NCBI GenBank assembly: GCA_032622095.1
Contig: CP136066.1
Location: forward strand, 148,083,559 to 148,147,558
DNA from: Siphonodentalium dalli
Taxonomy: Eukaryota; Mollusca; Scaphopoda; Gadilida; Siphonodentaliidae
DNA length: 64,000 nucleotides
Reading direction: 5' to 3'
Shown one piece after another: positions 12,031-24,501 of the stretch. Below the pieces are notes generated by a model. It made no database searches, was not told the DNA's origin, and was given only the letters and a program-made list of their open reading frames with translations. Every line of letters begins with the position of its first letter. Position 1 is the stretch's first letter. The translations under genes were made by a program, and so were the position numbers.

Positions 12031-12194
12031 TTAACCCTTTCTTAAGACAAATTATTTGAGCTTTTGATTTCAAGTTGGGTACTGATATATGGATTAATTC
12101 CTGTGATCATATCTTTGACAAATTATCAGTTATGGCTAGTCGCTATCGCCAAGGTATGGGTTAAACATCTGCCGATCGTGATCGGCCTCTCGTT

Positions 12195-12500
12195 AAAATG
12201 TGCAGACATGTTTTGGATCATCTCTAGATGGGAGCCATCGAATTTGAACAATTTTCATGGTGACTTCTACATGGGAGTCATCAATTTGTTTTCCCAAATT
12301 TGTAGAAAAACATGGCTGTCAGCGGCCATTGTGGATTTTACTCTTTGCATGACTAAATAATTCGGCACACCCTACAGGACACATCCCTTATCCAATTGTC
12401 ACCAAACTTTATATGGATCTTTGGGGTGTCCTCCAGATTTGAGCCATCTATTATTTCTGAATTTTTTTATAAAACATGGCTGCCAGCAGCCATCTTGTAT
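12195..12500 (+). mobile_element. R7 Helentron-like fragment
   Basis: Matches the second half of the R7 array at 9350-9620 ('TTGGATCATCTCTAGATGGG', 'ATGGTGACTTCTACATGGGA', 'AACATGGCTGTCAGCGGCCA'). It runs into R6-type cores. Confidence 0.6.
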
Positions 12501-13061
12501 TTGTCCCCCGAAATTCCATCCGTGCGTGTGTGCATCCGGAAATGGTTTCCGGATGATAACTTTAGTTTCGGTTATTAGATCAAAAGCAAATTTCATAGGT
12601 GAGTTTATCAGACCAAAATACAGGTCAAGTTCGAATATGGGTTTGCTATGCCAATTTTTGCGAGAGTTATGGCTCTTTTTTTACTTAGAATCTTGTAATT
12701 TTCTGGTTTCCGGATGATAACTTCAGTTTGTGTGATCATATCTGAACCAAATTTGGTATGTGAGTTTATCAGCCCTATATACAGGTCAAGTTTGAATATG
12801 GGTTTGATCCTCCCATTTTTGTTGTGGCCCTTTTTCGACTTGGAATCCTGTCAATTCTGGTTTCCGGTTTCCGGTTTTCTGGTTTATCAGCTCGAAATAC
12901 AAGTAAAGTTCAAATATGGGTACAATCCGCCCATTTTTGCTAGAGTTATGGCCCTTTTTTACTTAGAATCCTGTCAATTTCTGGTTTCCGGATGATAACT
13001 TTAGTTTGTGTGATCATATCTGAATCAAATTTAGTATGATAGTTTATCAGCCCAAAATATA
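12500..13061 (+). mobile_element. R6 core array, left part (split by the 5.8 kb element)
   Basis: About three and a half cores near 170 bases, each with 'TTTCTGGTTTCCGGATGATA', 'TGTGATCATATCTGAACCAA', 'CAAAATACAGGTCAAGTTCG' and 'GAATATGGGTTTGATCC'. The array is broken after 'CAGCCCAAAATATA' and resumes at 18866 as 'ATAGCTCAGGTTCGAATATG', which gives the empty site of the inserted element. Confidence 0.7.
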
Positions 13062-14639
13062 TAGTTAGGGAGCCCGCACATATGTTCTATTTACACTTTT
13101 GCGTACAAAAGGTTTGACCCCCTAAAGTTGGTACCAATAATGGAACATTCTGAAAAACCGATTTCTTAAGTTGCGCATTCCTGGGGTTTAGGGGCCGCTG
13201 AACCCCAAAAAGTGCCAAAAATCACTTCTATTTACACTTCTGCGTACATCGATGAATTTTGGTTTGATGATACTCCTAAGTGTACTGATTAAGAAAACAC
13301 AACTTAAGAAAGGGATTTTCCTGGGGTTTTCAGATAAGAAAGGGGGTCCCATGCTGAACCCCAAAACGTGATTTTTCACTTTTTTTTACACTTTCGCGTA
13401 CATCCATAATTTTTGGTCTCAAAGTACTTTGATATATACTAATTATAAAAACACAACTCAAGAAGCAACTTTTCCTGGGGTTTTAAGATAAGAAGGGGGT
13501 CATCGGGTCACCCCTCAAAACGTAAAAAATCACTTTTATTTACATGATTGCATTCGTCCAACGTGTGTGTATGTGCACACACTCCTGGAACGTTGCACTA
13601 TTACAACCAATACATCCATAAATCGATACGATCAACTTGAGAAATATATATTCATGTTGTTTTCTGATAAGAACGAGACTTGTACCCTTAACTAATCATT
13701 GGAGCAATTAAATATGCAATTATTGGGGTCCTAACCCCTTCCGATCCCTCAAAAAATCGATTTTTACAGAACGCAGTACAAAATTTACAAAAAATCACAA
13801 TTGGGATTCTAGTCATATTTCAACAAGAAATGAAAAGAACTTTGTAATGTAAGTGAGGCATATCATTACCTATGAATATTCCAAATCTCTGGAACCATAA
13901 ATCTTACCTTGGCTCAAAATGGCTGCGAAAATGTCCGCCAAAATATGGAAAATGGTAAATATTGCCCCAGGGTGTCCTGCAATCGCTTACAAGTTGTGGT
14001 TGATGTACACAATTGGCTAATATGTTTTCTATACATTGCATACTAACATGTCTGATGCACCATGGATCATTTACACTATTGTCACCACTGACATCACCAG
14101 AAATATTGGATTTTTCTCTCACAAACTTGACATAAATATTGGCAAAAATTCACTTTTCAGGGTTCGACCATTTGTTCAAGTAAAGTGTAACTATCATTGG
14201 ATTGAAAGGTGTTTATTGTTTTGGTCTATCTTAAATGTGTCACACTGCGGTGTTTATAGTCTAAATTGCTCAAGATGGCTTCCAAAATGGCAACTAAATT
14301 TGTAAAAAGTTAAAAGTTAACATATCCCGAACATTATTCTCTGCGTTATCCGAAAAAGATGGCAAATTGTGACCACTTGGTTATTGTACATGTTAGTTAC
14401 AATGTAATTAACTGACAACTACGTTCTATTATGTTTGTCCCAGTTCCGTATGGGGCATGACAAATTCATTTTAAAGTTGCAGTATGAAATTTTGCGGAGA
14501 ACCTCTTTTGTGATTCTGGCCATATTATTGAAAGGAACTGGGCAGAACTTTGAGATGGAACTGAGATGAACCATGATATGTGGGTATTCTGGCCCATTAT
14601 GATAAAAATTTATCAACTGGATACAGGGTGGAAGTCAAG

Positions 14640-15293
14640 ATGGCAGCCAGGGAGTTACTCTATGATCATAGATGAGGATAATAGGTAATAGACAATACAG
14701 GGAGTTATTGTATGGTCATGAATGATGTGTGGGTATATAGGGAGTGCCCTGTTGGTAACAGTGGGACGTATATTTATATATGTTGTGGATGTGTTATCAT
14801 TGGTGGTGTATGGGGAGTAGATTTATTATCATGGATGGCGTGTATGAGTATGGCAAGTATGGAATTTATGAGTGGTCGTATGTGCGGATATTGGTATATC
14901 TGGAAGGGCTCACCATTGGTGATGTGCATATGTATACCTGGATTGACTATATGGTCATGGGTATGGCGAATAGGTATACATGTAGTGGCTGTATGGTCCA
15001 TGGTGAGGTGAATATGTATACAATGCGTGACTGTATGATCGTGAATGTAGTGAATATGTATACATAGAGTGACTATATGGTCATGTGTCGGGTGTAGGTC
15101 TATACCTGGTGTTCATGCATGGTGACTTGTGGCTGTATCGTCATTTGTGGTATGTGCGGGTATAACCAAGTATGGCTGTATGATCAGGTGCAGTAGTACA
15201 TGTACGTGTATAAAGTGGGTGTCTATGTTGTCATTTGTGTGGTGTTTATGTACATATGACTGGGGTAATGGGTGGGTTGTACATATGTACCTT
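14640..15293 (+). repeat. Degenerate minisatellite, arm B
   Basis: Same roughly 50-60 base units as at 2384 ('GGTATACATAGAGTGACTAT', 'TATGGTCATG'). It runs up to the central stem at 15294. Confidence 0.75.
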
Positions 15294-15378
15294 GGGTGGC
15301 TATCGCTTTCCACAATAACTCAAGGATATGTTAATCAATAGAGAGGTCATGTCATATCGTAGAAAGCGATAGCCACCC
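15294..15378. repeat. Central stem-loop of the palindromic element
   Basis: GGGTGGCTATCGCTTTC (15294-15310) is mirrored exactly by GAAAGCGATAGCCACCC (15362-15378) around a 51-base loop. This is the turning point where the satellite changes orientation. Confidence 0.9.
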
Positions 15379-17045
15379 ATTATCACACAGTCATTACATA
15401 TATACATAAACACCACAGACATAACAATATAGTGACCCACTGTATACATGTACACCTGACCCATGATCACGGATGACCATACAGCCACGCGTCACAATGC
15501 AGGCACACCGGGTATACTCCTAAACATGACCCATAACCATATAGTCACTCCTTGTATACCCATTCATCTCACCATTGGCCATAAGGTCATCCCCTGTATA
15601 CCTAGTCTCCAAACGTATGGTCAAATAGTCAATCAATATATACATCAACACCACAACAATGACCATAAAGTCACTCCGGTATACATATGCACATCTCCAA
15701 TGGCCATATAGCCACTCGCTTCATACACATACCCTCACCCATGTTACCTGGTATACTCCTTCACCTGACCTATGGCCATATAGTCATCCCGTGTGTACCT
15801 ATTCAAAACATTCATACACGATCATGGTCAATCCTTGTATACATATTCACCTCCACATTGGCCATGTCAATCCCTGTATCCCTATTTGTCACACCATAGC
15901 CGAATAGCCACTCAAGATATACTAATACACCCAGCCATGTCAGTATAGTCACTCCATATATCCATATGCACCTCATCCATGGCCATATAGCCACTCGCTA
16001 TATACACATATCCCTCGCCCATGACAATAAAGCAACACGTGTGTGTACTGGTATAACCTACACATGACGATACCGACACGAGTCACCAAACAGGAACACC
16101 AGGTACATGTATACTCATACGCCTGTCACCTCCTGTATAGATGTTCATTACATTTATGATCATACAGTCACTACTTGTATACATACATTAACCATAGTCA
16201 CTACCTGTATGCCTATTCGACACACATAGTCATATAACTACTCGATATACATATGCAGCTCACCCTAGACCATTGATTCACTCCAGGTATACATGTAAAC
16301 CTCACTAATGGTCATTCAGCCCTTCCAGATATACAAAAAACCCGCACATACGACCACTCAAACAATCCATACTTGCATATACACCTCACACATGACAATT
16401 CAGCAATTCACTGTATAATCATACACGCCATCCATGATAATGCAGCTAAGCCATATACACCCACCAATGATAATACATCCACGAGATAAATAAATATACA
16501 TCCCACACGTTACCACAAGGACACTCCCTATGTACCCACACGCTCGATAATGTCCACCCAGCTTACTCAAGGTATTCATATTCAATCATGACCGTACAGT
16601 CATTCCATGTATACCTATACACATTACCCGTAACCATAAAATCACTACCTATTTATCCACACACCCCATCCATGATCACACAGACAACACATGTACATCC
16701 CACCCATGACCTTACAGTCACTCCATATATACATAATCAACACATAGATGACCATGTAGCTATATCCATACACCACACCAATGACCATACAGGCACACCG
16801 GGTGCACCCGTACTGGATATACACAATCATACACCATACAGTCACTACATGCATACCGATTCACCCCACACCTGACCATGTACCTCTCCCTGTATACCTA
16901 GATGCATCTTACCATGGACAACCCACTCATAACCATATAGTCACTCATTGTATACCTACTCACATCAGTCATGACATACAATAACTCCCTGTATACCTAT
17001 TCACCTCACATATGATCACAGAGTAACTCCCTGGCTACGATCTTG
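15379..17045 (-). repeat. Degenerate minisatellite, arm C (reverse orientation)
   Basis: Reverse-complement units ('CACTCCNTGTATACCTATTC', 'TGACCATATAG') over about 1.67 kb, more than twice the length of the facing array in arm B. It contains the counterpart of the arm A stretch that ends at the N gap ('CATCCACGAGATA', near 16488). Confidence 0.75.
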
Positions 17046-18865
17046 GCATCCACACTGTATCCTGTTGACATTTTTTTATCATAATGGACCAGAATAGCCA
17101 AAGATTGTGGTCCATCTCAGTTCTGTCTCAAAGTTCTGCCCATTTCCTTTCAATAAATATGGCCAAAATCACAAAAGAGGTTCTCGGCAAAATTACATAC
17201 TTTAAAATGAATTTGTCATGCCCCATACGGAACTGGGACAACTGGGAAGAGAACATGTAGTTGTCAGTTAATTAACTAACACGTATAATAACCAAGTGAG
17301 TCACAATTTGCTACCTTTTCGGATAATGCAGAGAATGTTCGGGATATATGTACAAAATTAGCATTTTACAAATTTGGTTGCCATTTTGGAAGCCATCTTG
17401 AGCAATTTGGTCTATAAACACCGTAGTGTGACACATTTAAGATAGACCAAAATAATAAACACCTTTCAATCCAAAGATAGTTATATTTTACCTGAAAAAA
17501 TGGTCCAAACCTGAAAACTGAATTTTTGCCAATATTTATGTCAAGTTTGTGAGAGAAAAATCCAATATTTTTGACGATGTCAGTGGTGAAAATAGTAACA
17601 ATTAACCATGGTGCATCAGACATGTTAGTATTCAATGTATAGAATGCAGAATGGCCAATTTTATACATAAACACAACTTGTAAGCGATTGCAGGACACGC
17701 TGGTGTAATATTTACCATTTTCCATATTTTGGCAGCCATTTTGAGCCAAGGTAAGAATTTTGGTTCCAGTGATTTGGAATATTCATACGTAATGATATGC
17801 CTCACTTACATTACAAAGTTCTGTTCAATTCTTGTTGAAATATGACTAGAATCCCAATTGTGATTTTTTGTGAAATTTTATACCTATTCTGTACAATCGA
17901 ATTTTTGAGGGATCAGAAGGGGTTAGGACCCCAATAATTGCATATTTAATTGCTCCAATGATCAGTTAATATACAAAACACAAAATAAAGTTGCATTACT
18001 CAACCAGTTCCAAACAGCATGAATTGATCAAGAAGATATTTGTGAAAAAAATGTAATATTTTCAACTTCCGGCGGCCATTTTGGTGGCCATCTTTGATGG
18101 TGAGTTTCAATTTTGGCCCAAAAAAGTGTCATTATTTCTTAGCTTCACGAAAATATATACATTTGTATACATTTCACTAGATTTTCCCGCTATAATTTTC
18201 ACAAAACTGGCTCACTTATAGTTCTAGAAAATGGATCGGGTTGTGGGAGGGGGGTACAAGTCTCGTTCTTATCAGAAAACGACATGAATATATATTTCTT
18301 AAGTTGATCGTATCGATTTGGGGATGTATTGGTTGTAATAGTGCAACGTTCCAGGGGTGTACGCACATACCCACACGTTGGACGAATGCAATCATGTAAA
18401 TAAAAGTGATTTTTCACGTTTTGAGGGGTGACCCGATGACCCCCTTCTTATCTTAAAACCCCAGGAAAAGTTGCTTCTTAAGTTGTGTTTTTATAATTAG
18501 TATATATCAAAGTACTTTGAGACCAAAAATTATGGATGTACGCGAAAGTGTAAAAAAAAGTGAAAAATCACGTTTTGGGGTTCAGCATGGGACCCCCTTT
18601 CTTATCTGAAAACCCCAGGAAAATCCCTTTCTTAAGTTGTGTTTTCTTAATCAGTACACTTAGGAGTATCATCAAACCAAAATTCATCGATGTACGCGGA
18701 AGTGTAAATAGAAGTGATTTTTTGCACTTTTTGGGGTTCAGCGGCCCCTAAACCCCAACTTAAGAAATCGGTTTTTCAGAATGTTCCATTATTGGTACCA
18801 ACTTTAGGGGGTCAAACCTTTTGTACGCAAAAGTGTAAATAGAACATATGCGGGCTCCCCAACTA

Positions 18866-19080
18866 ATAGCTCAGGTTCGAATATGGGTTTGCTCTGCCCA
18901 TTTTTGTGAGAGTTATGGCCCTTTTACGACTTAGAATCCTGTCAATTTCTGGTTTCCGGATGATAACTTTAGTTTGTGTGATCATATCTGAATCAAATTT
19001 GGTATATGAGTTTATCAGCTCGAAATACAGATCAAGTTCGAATTTGGGTACGATCCACCCATTTTTGTCTGGTTGCTCTC
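18866..19080 (+). mobile_element. R6 core array, right part
   Basis: Continuation of the array interrupted at 13061: 'GTTCGAATATGGGTTTGCTC', 'GAGAGTTATGGCCC', 'TGGTTTCCGGATGATAACTT', then 'AAATACAGATCAAGTTCGAA'. Confidence 0.65.
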
Positions 19081-20523
19081 AAATATGGAATATTGATTTC
19101 TTATATGAAAATATAATATGAACTTTTTTCCGATGATTTCTTTTGACTCAAAATTTGTTTTTGACTAATAAATCATTGAGAATTATACTATTGTTTCCCC
19201 AGTGATTTTTCGATTCAACTTTTCGCTGATTTTTGGCAAATCTAGAGTTTGCGGTGTACCATTTCAGGGGATACTGGTTGGATTGTTCTGAAATTTAGTA
19301 TCGGATTTAGGGTCCTTGTTATTTTTTTCAGGAAAGCTGATGCCCCCAATGAAGCCACTTTTTCGGGGGACACTGTGGCCAAACGGCCTTTTATTCAAAT
19401 TTGAATCGATCCACACACCCTGCAGCCCACATTTATTGGTGAAATGTTTGAAATGAAAATAATATCATCTACACAATACAAGACCTCTACTGTAACTTTT
19501 TGGCTTTCCTTCTTCTTTATCATTCTATTCATTGCTCAGCAAAAAATAAACTCCTTTCCAAGTTGAGCTACAGTGTCATTGACACTTTCATTTGGTTTCT
19601 TTAGAATATCTTATTCTTATTCTTTTAGTTTCTCAATATCTCCAAGTTGATAGATGATACATTGTATAGTTGATGTGCCCAAAGGGTGCACATCACAATA
19701 TTCACCATCACTTAACTTAAATCTGAGTCTAGGCAGGGTTTCCTATAGGGCGACAGAGGTTTAATAAAACAGGCCCGGTTTTTTGGTGCCTTTGATAACA
19801 GAAAAAACGGGGCTGCATGAATTAATGTAATCAGATTTTATTTGAATGTGTCCGATTGTCTTTGATTTGCCTATCACTACCTGCTCCAATAGGCACCGAT
19901 GCCAAAAAATACACCACTTCAAAGGTTGATATCGATTTTGTGTATTCAATGATTGGTCTGTCGGCAAAACATCACACACGCGGCAAACATCAAACAACCT
20001 GACTTCAAAAGGTGCCGGTACCACTCAACGAAATTTCAATAATTACCACATTAGAAAGTCGCTTCAGTTTGGTGGTTTACCATTGCTATCTTTTGAACAC
20101 AACTTTGTCAAACTGGATTATAATGATAATTCTACACAAACATTTGGTGATAGAGTCAATCCGGCTATGTTCCAGGAGCGATAACTCTACATTTTGTTGA
20201 TCAAAGGAGTTCAGGAATTTCCAGTTTGTTAAAATGGAGGTGAAGATCGCAATGCATATCACTCTTGCTGTTTATACATGTAAGCAATACTGGCAGACCT
20301 TGCAGGGTTCAATTATTTGAATTTGTTAATGTCAAATTCCAGTGAATATACTTCTCTGGAAACGTATTTGTAGTTTCTCAGGTGAAAGTAAATGGGGGGG
20401 TTTTCAGATGCAAAATTTCAAAATTCTGATGCGTTGGCAGAACCATGGTCAGCCCGTCCTATCCTTGGTCCTACGGACCCTACATTTAGACACTAGCAGA
20501 AACCCTTAAATTGTCCAGATCTC
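19081..20523. other. Repeat remnants and unassigned DNA
   Basis: 19360-19450 carries Helentron-like 3' phrases ('TTTTCGGGGGACACTGTGG' and 'CAGCCCACATTTATTGG', shared with 55365 and 9318). 19677-19705 is a reversed piece of the R5-associated sequence (compare 61635-61665). The rest shows nothing recognisable. ORFs of up to 87 codons lack motifs. Confidence 0.45.
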
Positions 20524-20621
20524 TCATAGCAGAATGAGGTCTCCAGAGGATGAATTTGTTGATACTTTACTGTGTAGTGTCACTAAATTCACCCTCTGGG
20601 GACCTCATTCAGCAAATGTCT
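20524..20621. mobile_element. R5 hairpin repeat copy
   Basis: 'GCAGAATGAGGTCTCCAGAG' is mirrored by 'CACCCTCTGGGGACCTCATT' about 45 bases later. Confidence 0.6.
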
Positions 20622-21033
20622 CAATGGCACCATATTCTCATGCCATTAGCAGCGTCCCTGAGTCCCTGATAAGAGTGCATGCATACCCAATTACTCACAT
20701 CCACTAATCATCTCAACATTCCATGTGAAAAGAATCTCTGAGCAAACAGGCTGTTTCACAGATAAACAGTTGCCATCATTAGCAGATTTTATTTTTTTTG
20801 TCATCAGAGTTGTCTTCCTTAATTAATTTTACTGCTGCATCAACACTCACTCGGGATGAGAAAGGTGACATTCATGCCAACTGCTTTATGCTGTTTGATT
20901 ACTGGGCCAAGAATACTGTTATCAGCTATCTGTGGCTGAAAGCAGCTAAAACATTGATTTACCTCACTTCAATTTTAAAGTTAGGTATAACACTCATGTG
21001 ATATATTCATATTTTAAAAAGTAAATACTCTTG
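20622..21033. other. No recognisable feature
   Basis: Nothing assigned. A 67-codon ORF at 20798-21001 is without motifs or context. Confidence 0.4.
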
Positions 21034-21886
21034 TTATACCCCCTTTAAAAAAAAAAGGGGGGGTATACTGTTTTGCACCTGTATGTCCGTGCGTCCGTCC
21101 GTACGTCCGTCCGATGTCTGTTCATGTTATAACTTGAACAATAGTGCTCGGATCTCAATGAAATTAGGTATGGATGTTCACTACTATGAGGACATTAAAT
21201 AGAGGGTTCCATCGTTTTGTTCGGATTTTCCATTCTAGAGTTATTCATCTTTGTTTATCTGGAAATGTTGAATTTTTGGTACATCTGGTGTCTGTCCATG
21301 TCGTAACTTCAACAGTTGTGCTGGGATCTCAATGAAATTTGGTATGGATGTTCACTACTATGAGGACATTAAAAAGAGGGTTCCATCGTTTTGTTCGGAT
21401 TTTCCATTCTAGAGTTATACATCTTTGTTTATCTGGAAATGTTGGCTTTTTGGTCCGTCTGGTGTCTGTTCATGTCGTAACTTCAACAGTTGTGCTGGGA
21501 TCTCAATGAAATTTGGTATGGATGTTCACCACTGTGAGGACATTAAATAGAGGGTTCCATTGTTCTGTTTGGCTTTTCCATTCTAGAGTTATTCAAGTTT
21601 GTTTATCTGGACATGTTGGCTGTTTGGTCCATCCGATGTCTGTTCAGGTCATAACTTGAACAGTAATGAAATTTTGTATGGATGTTCGCCACTATGGGGA
21701 CATTTAATGGCACATTCAACTGTTTTTTTTTGTTTTTTTTGTGCTATAGTTATTCATCTTCGTTTATATGAAAATGCTGATTTTTGGGTCCATCTGTCTG
21801 AGTATAGCAGTCATAAGTTATAGATATGCCCACACTAGGCGGTATGCCACTAGGGGGTATGTACCGGACGACAGTCCATCTCTTGT
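21034..21886 (+). mobile_element. Helentron/pearl-like element with four 175 bp cores
   Basis: Starts TTATACCCCCC with head hairpin (CCCCCCTTT/AAAGGGGGG, 21037-21066), then a GTCC run (21085-21115). Four cores spaced 175 bases follow (starting near 21115, 21290, 21465, 21640), each with 'TCTCAATGAAATT', 'GGTATGGATGTTCACTACTA' and 'TTTTCCATTCTAGAGTTAT'; the fourth is decayed. It ends CCATCTCTTG before T. The same termini occur at 22380-22793 and the same 3' CTCTTG in the copies at 37015 and 62508. Confidence 0.75.
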
Positions 21887-22187
21887 TCGTCATAATTATC
21901 CCCCCAAAAGGTCAAACCAACTATCAGCCATACTCTATGGAACACAAATGAAGGAACATCCATTTTATAATTGTCCCATGCCAGTAATTCATGTGTGAAA
22001 AAATGATTTCAGGTGACTGGTGTCTTAGCCCTTTATATCTGAATGCATTCTTCCACAAAGCATACATTGGAATGGTCTATTATTCATCTGGAGCGGTGTT
22101 CAGGAAAACTAAGCATTTAAAAATTAAAGTGCAGATGGAGTCCTATTTATTGGAGGGAAATGTTTGGAACTTTTCTAATGCGATCAC

Positions 22188-22865
22188 TTAAAGGCCCACT
22201 TATTTTTCGAACCCCCAGATCACATTATATAAAATATATGCCATATTATATACCATTTGAAAGAGGAAACTCCAAAACATTGTATTATCAACTTATCTGG
22301 TGTAAAAACTGTGAACATGTTGTTTTGGTTGAGTTATCAACGTGTTTTTGTCATCTAGATTGTAGTAAAAAGTGTATTATTATACCCCCACTTTCGAAGA
22401 AAATGGGGGGGTATACTGGATTGACTTTGTCTGTCCGTCCGTAAACCGATTTCAATAATTTTTTGTATGCAATCTCCTTAGGACCGCCTCTCCGCATGAT
22501 GCTAATTGCGGTGAGGTCCGACTTTCTTTTTTTAAGTTACGCCTTACTTTTCGACTTATTTTGACTTAGAAAATTCTGTCTGACTTAATAACTTTAACAA
22601 ATATGAACCGATTTCAATATTTTTTGGTATACATGCTTCTCACAACACCCTCTCTACATGATGCGGCTCAGGTTTTGGCTCGGACTGTTTTTCCTGACAT
22701 TACACTTCATTTTTGACTTAGAAAATTTTGGGATAATGCGGGTTGAATTTGCCACGGTGGGGGTATGCTAGCACGCGAGTGCACACCTCTTGTTTTCAAT
22801 GGAGGGGAATAACCCTATTTCTTAAAGAAATATTTATTCCCCTCCATTGAAAATTCATCTCTGGT
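22188..22865 (-). mobile_element. TTAA element family 'AGGCCCAC', reversed, carrying a Helentron-like insert
   Basis: Begins TTAA (22188-22191) with AGGCCCACTTATTTTTCGA and follows the right half of the 54037 copy in reverse to 'AAAAGTGTATTA'. It is interrupted by the element at 22380-22793 and resumes 'TTTTCAATGGAGGGGAATAA' with the internal hairpin. Beyond about 22865 it drifts into sequence related to 31995-32080. Confidence 0.75.
22380..22793 (+). mobile_element. Helentron/pearl-like element with readable empty site
   Basis: Starts TTATACCCCCAC with head hairpin (CCCCCACTTTC/AAATGGGGGGG), a GTCC run and two decayed cores with 'AACCGATTTCAAT' and 'TTGACTTAGAAAATT', and ends CACACCTCTTG. 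Flanks join as ...TGTATTA + TTTTCAATG..., exactly the uninterrupted sequence in the copies at about 470 and 54310. Insertion was therefore between A and T with no target duplication, as Helitron-type elements do. Confidence 0.8.
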
Positions 22866-23781
22866 TTGAATTCTGTTTATAGTCAGGAGGCAGGTCCGAG
22901 AAAAGGTGGCTAGAACATTTTTTGCTAAACATTTTTAGTACCATACGCCAACAATATTAATAATGTGCTATGGGATACCCCGATAAATAAAATCATTGTT
23001 GGCAATTTTCTAATTACCTCAGTCAAGGACAAAGGTCAAATGAGATATGCCAAATTTGCATAAATTGGACTCAAAAACATTTTTTTATAACATTTTCGAG
23101 AGAAAGGGCAAAGACCGCCAGAAACTTTGTGTCCACATTAGAGGTTCCCTCCCCATTCCTCTCACGTTGATTAGGTTGTCAAATGGGTTGTCCATAACAA
23201 CAGTTGCTATGCAATTAAAATTACCATAGCAACGAGACCAAATTCTAACTTTAATCATTTTATTTTTATGCCAAATATACCAAACTTTGTATATTGTTCA
23301 CAATTTAATTGTTACATGGCATATGTGCTTCAAAAACATATATATTAATGAATACATTCTCTCTTCCTCTCTTAGTTATACACCTTGGAATAAGAACTGT
23401 TCTGTTGTATTTTTCCTATTATTTTCGTGAAAACACGTGAACTCTAAATAACTTTCAAAATTTCGGACAAATTATTTTATTCAGCAAACTCGGAAACATG
23501 AATACACGCATGCATGCATATAATGCTGTTATAATTGATGAAATAAATTAACTTTATTTATATTCATAATAATGTTGAAACTAATATTTATTAACCCAAA
23601 CTATGAACCACAAGGGCTTGTATCTTGGCCCCCTCCCAATGGGCGTCACTCCTAAGCACACACACAGGCCCCTGGCTTATGTCGAGTAATATTATAATAT
23701 ACTGAGACTAAATAGCGCAGCGACCAAATGCCAAAAGTGATCGGGTACCCCTACCCACGGTAGAACAAGTTGAAACATATA
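22866..23781. other. Unassigned DNA
   Basis: 22890-23010 is similar in reverse to 31950-32080 (shared 'TTGCTAAACATTTTTAGTAC' and 'CATTGTTGGCAATTTTCTA'), so it is part of a wider dispersed repeat. Nothing else is recognised. Confidence 0.4.
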
Positions 23782-24292
23782 CGGCCGAATTCTGGTCCCT
23801 GGTCCAGACCACCCTAATAATCACGGTGTTCCATGTCTGGACCTGGTCTCGCGAAACCACTGTTCTCGATTTAGATTAGGCGGATTATTGTTCAATCAAC
23901 GACGCTTGGTGCTCGAACAATACGATTGCGTTCACGTCGCGAATTGTTGAGTATTAATGTAACGGGTTATCATCGAACACGTGCGGTGTGTCGTCTTTAC
24001 AGGCATGTGATTAAAGTGTCTCCATGTGGATGGTGGGGGTGTTGTCCATATTTCTAATCCGCTCCAACCTAAGTTGGGGGGGGGGGGTGAGACACCCCAA
24101 GTTCCCATGTCGCCACGACCCTACCTTTGTTTATTTATTATGATAACCTATTTTGATGTCAGCGGTTTGAGTTAATGTTTTAGTTGAGTAAAAAAAACTT
24201 GTTTCACGGCCGATGGAACCACCCATGGCCTATACGTGGCTATACATTGTTTATACCACCTCCCCATGCACCGAATAATCAGTCTCAGAGAC

Positions 24293-24501
24293 CACAGGGG
24301 CCTGTAACGCGCTCCGCTGTCCGCCCCCTCCTTTTGCGCTGCCCATATACGCCGCTGCTGTATACGCGCCTGCTTCACGCTAATGGTAGTATAATAGGAT
24401 CTATTATACTACCATTAGCGTGAAGCAGGCGCGTATATAGCAGCGGCGTATATGGGCAGCGCAAAGGGGGCAGACAGCGGAGCGCGTTACAGGCCCCTGT
24501 G
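24293..24501. mobile_element. 209 bp hAT-like palindromic MITE with 8 bp target duplication
   Basis: CACAGGGGCCTGTAACGCGC at the left is mirrored at the right by GCGCGTTACAGGCCCCTGTG. Arms of about 100 bases are nearly perfect around a short AT-rich centre (about 24388-24408). Flanked by TCAGAGAC on both sides (24285-24292, 24502-24509). An 8 bp duplication with a CAGGGG-containing terminus fits the hAT superfamily. The arms are far more GC-rich than the surroundings. Confidence 0.85.

Larger units (their letters stand above)
13062..18865. mobile_element. 5.8 kb inverted-repeat (palindromic) element with head-to-head satellites
   Basis: Arm B (13062-15310) begins TAGTTAGGGAGCCCGC. Arm C (15362-18865) is its reverse complement and ends GCGGGCTCCCCAACTA. 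The arms match block by block, except that B lacks about 260 bases near 13684, corresponding to 1188-1450 of arm A, and the satellites differ in length. Removing the element and one copy of ATA rejoins the surrounding R6 core at its normal length ('CCCAAAATATAGCTCAGGTT'), so a 3 bp ATA duplication is inferred. No transposase-like ORF is seen. A 3 bp duplication would suit a PIF/Harbinger-like or other TIR element, but the family is undetermined. Confidence 0.8.

Noticed and set aside
12064-12995. ORFs of 60-98 codons in the R6/R7 arrays, also around 37469 and 61960-62904
   Set aside because: These are translations of tandem non-coding cores; the same peptides recur in array after array with stops at random places.
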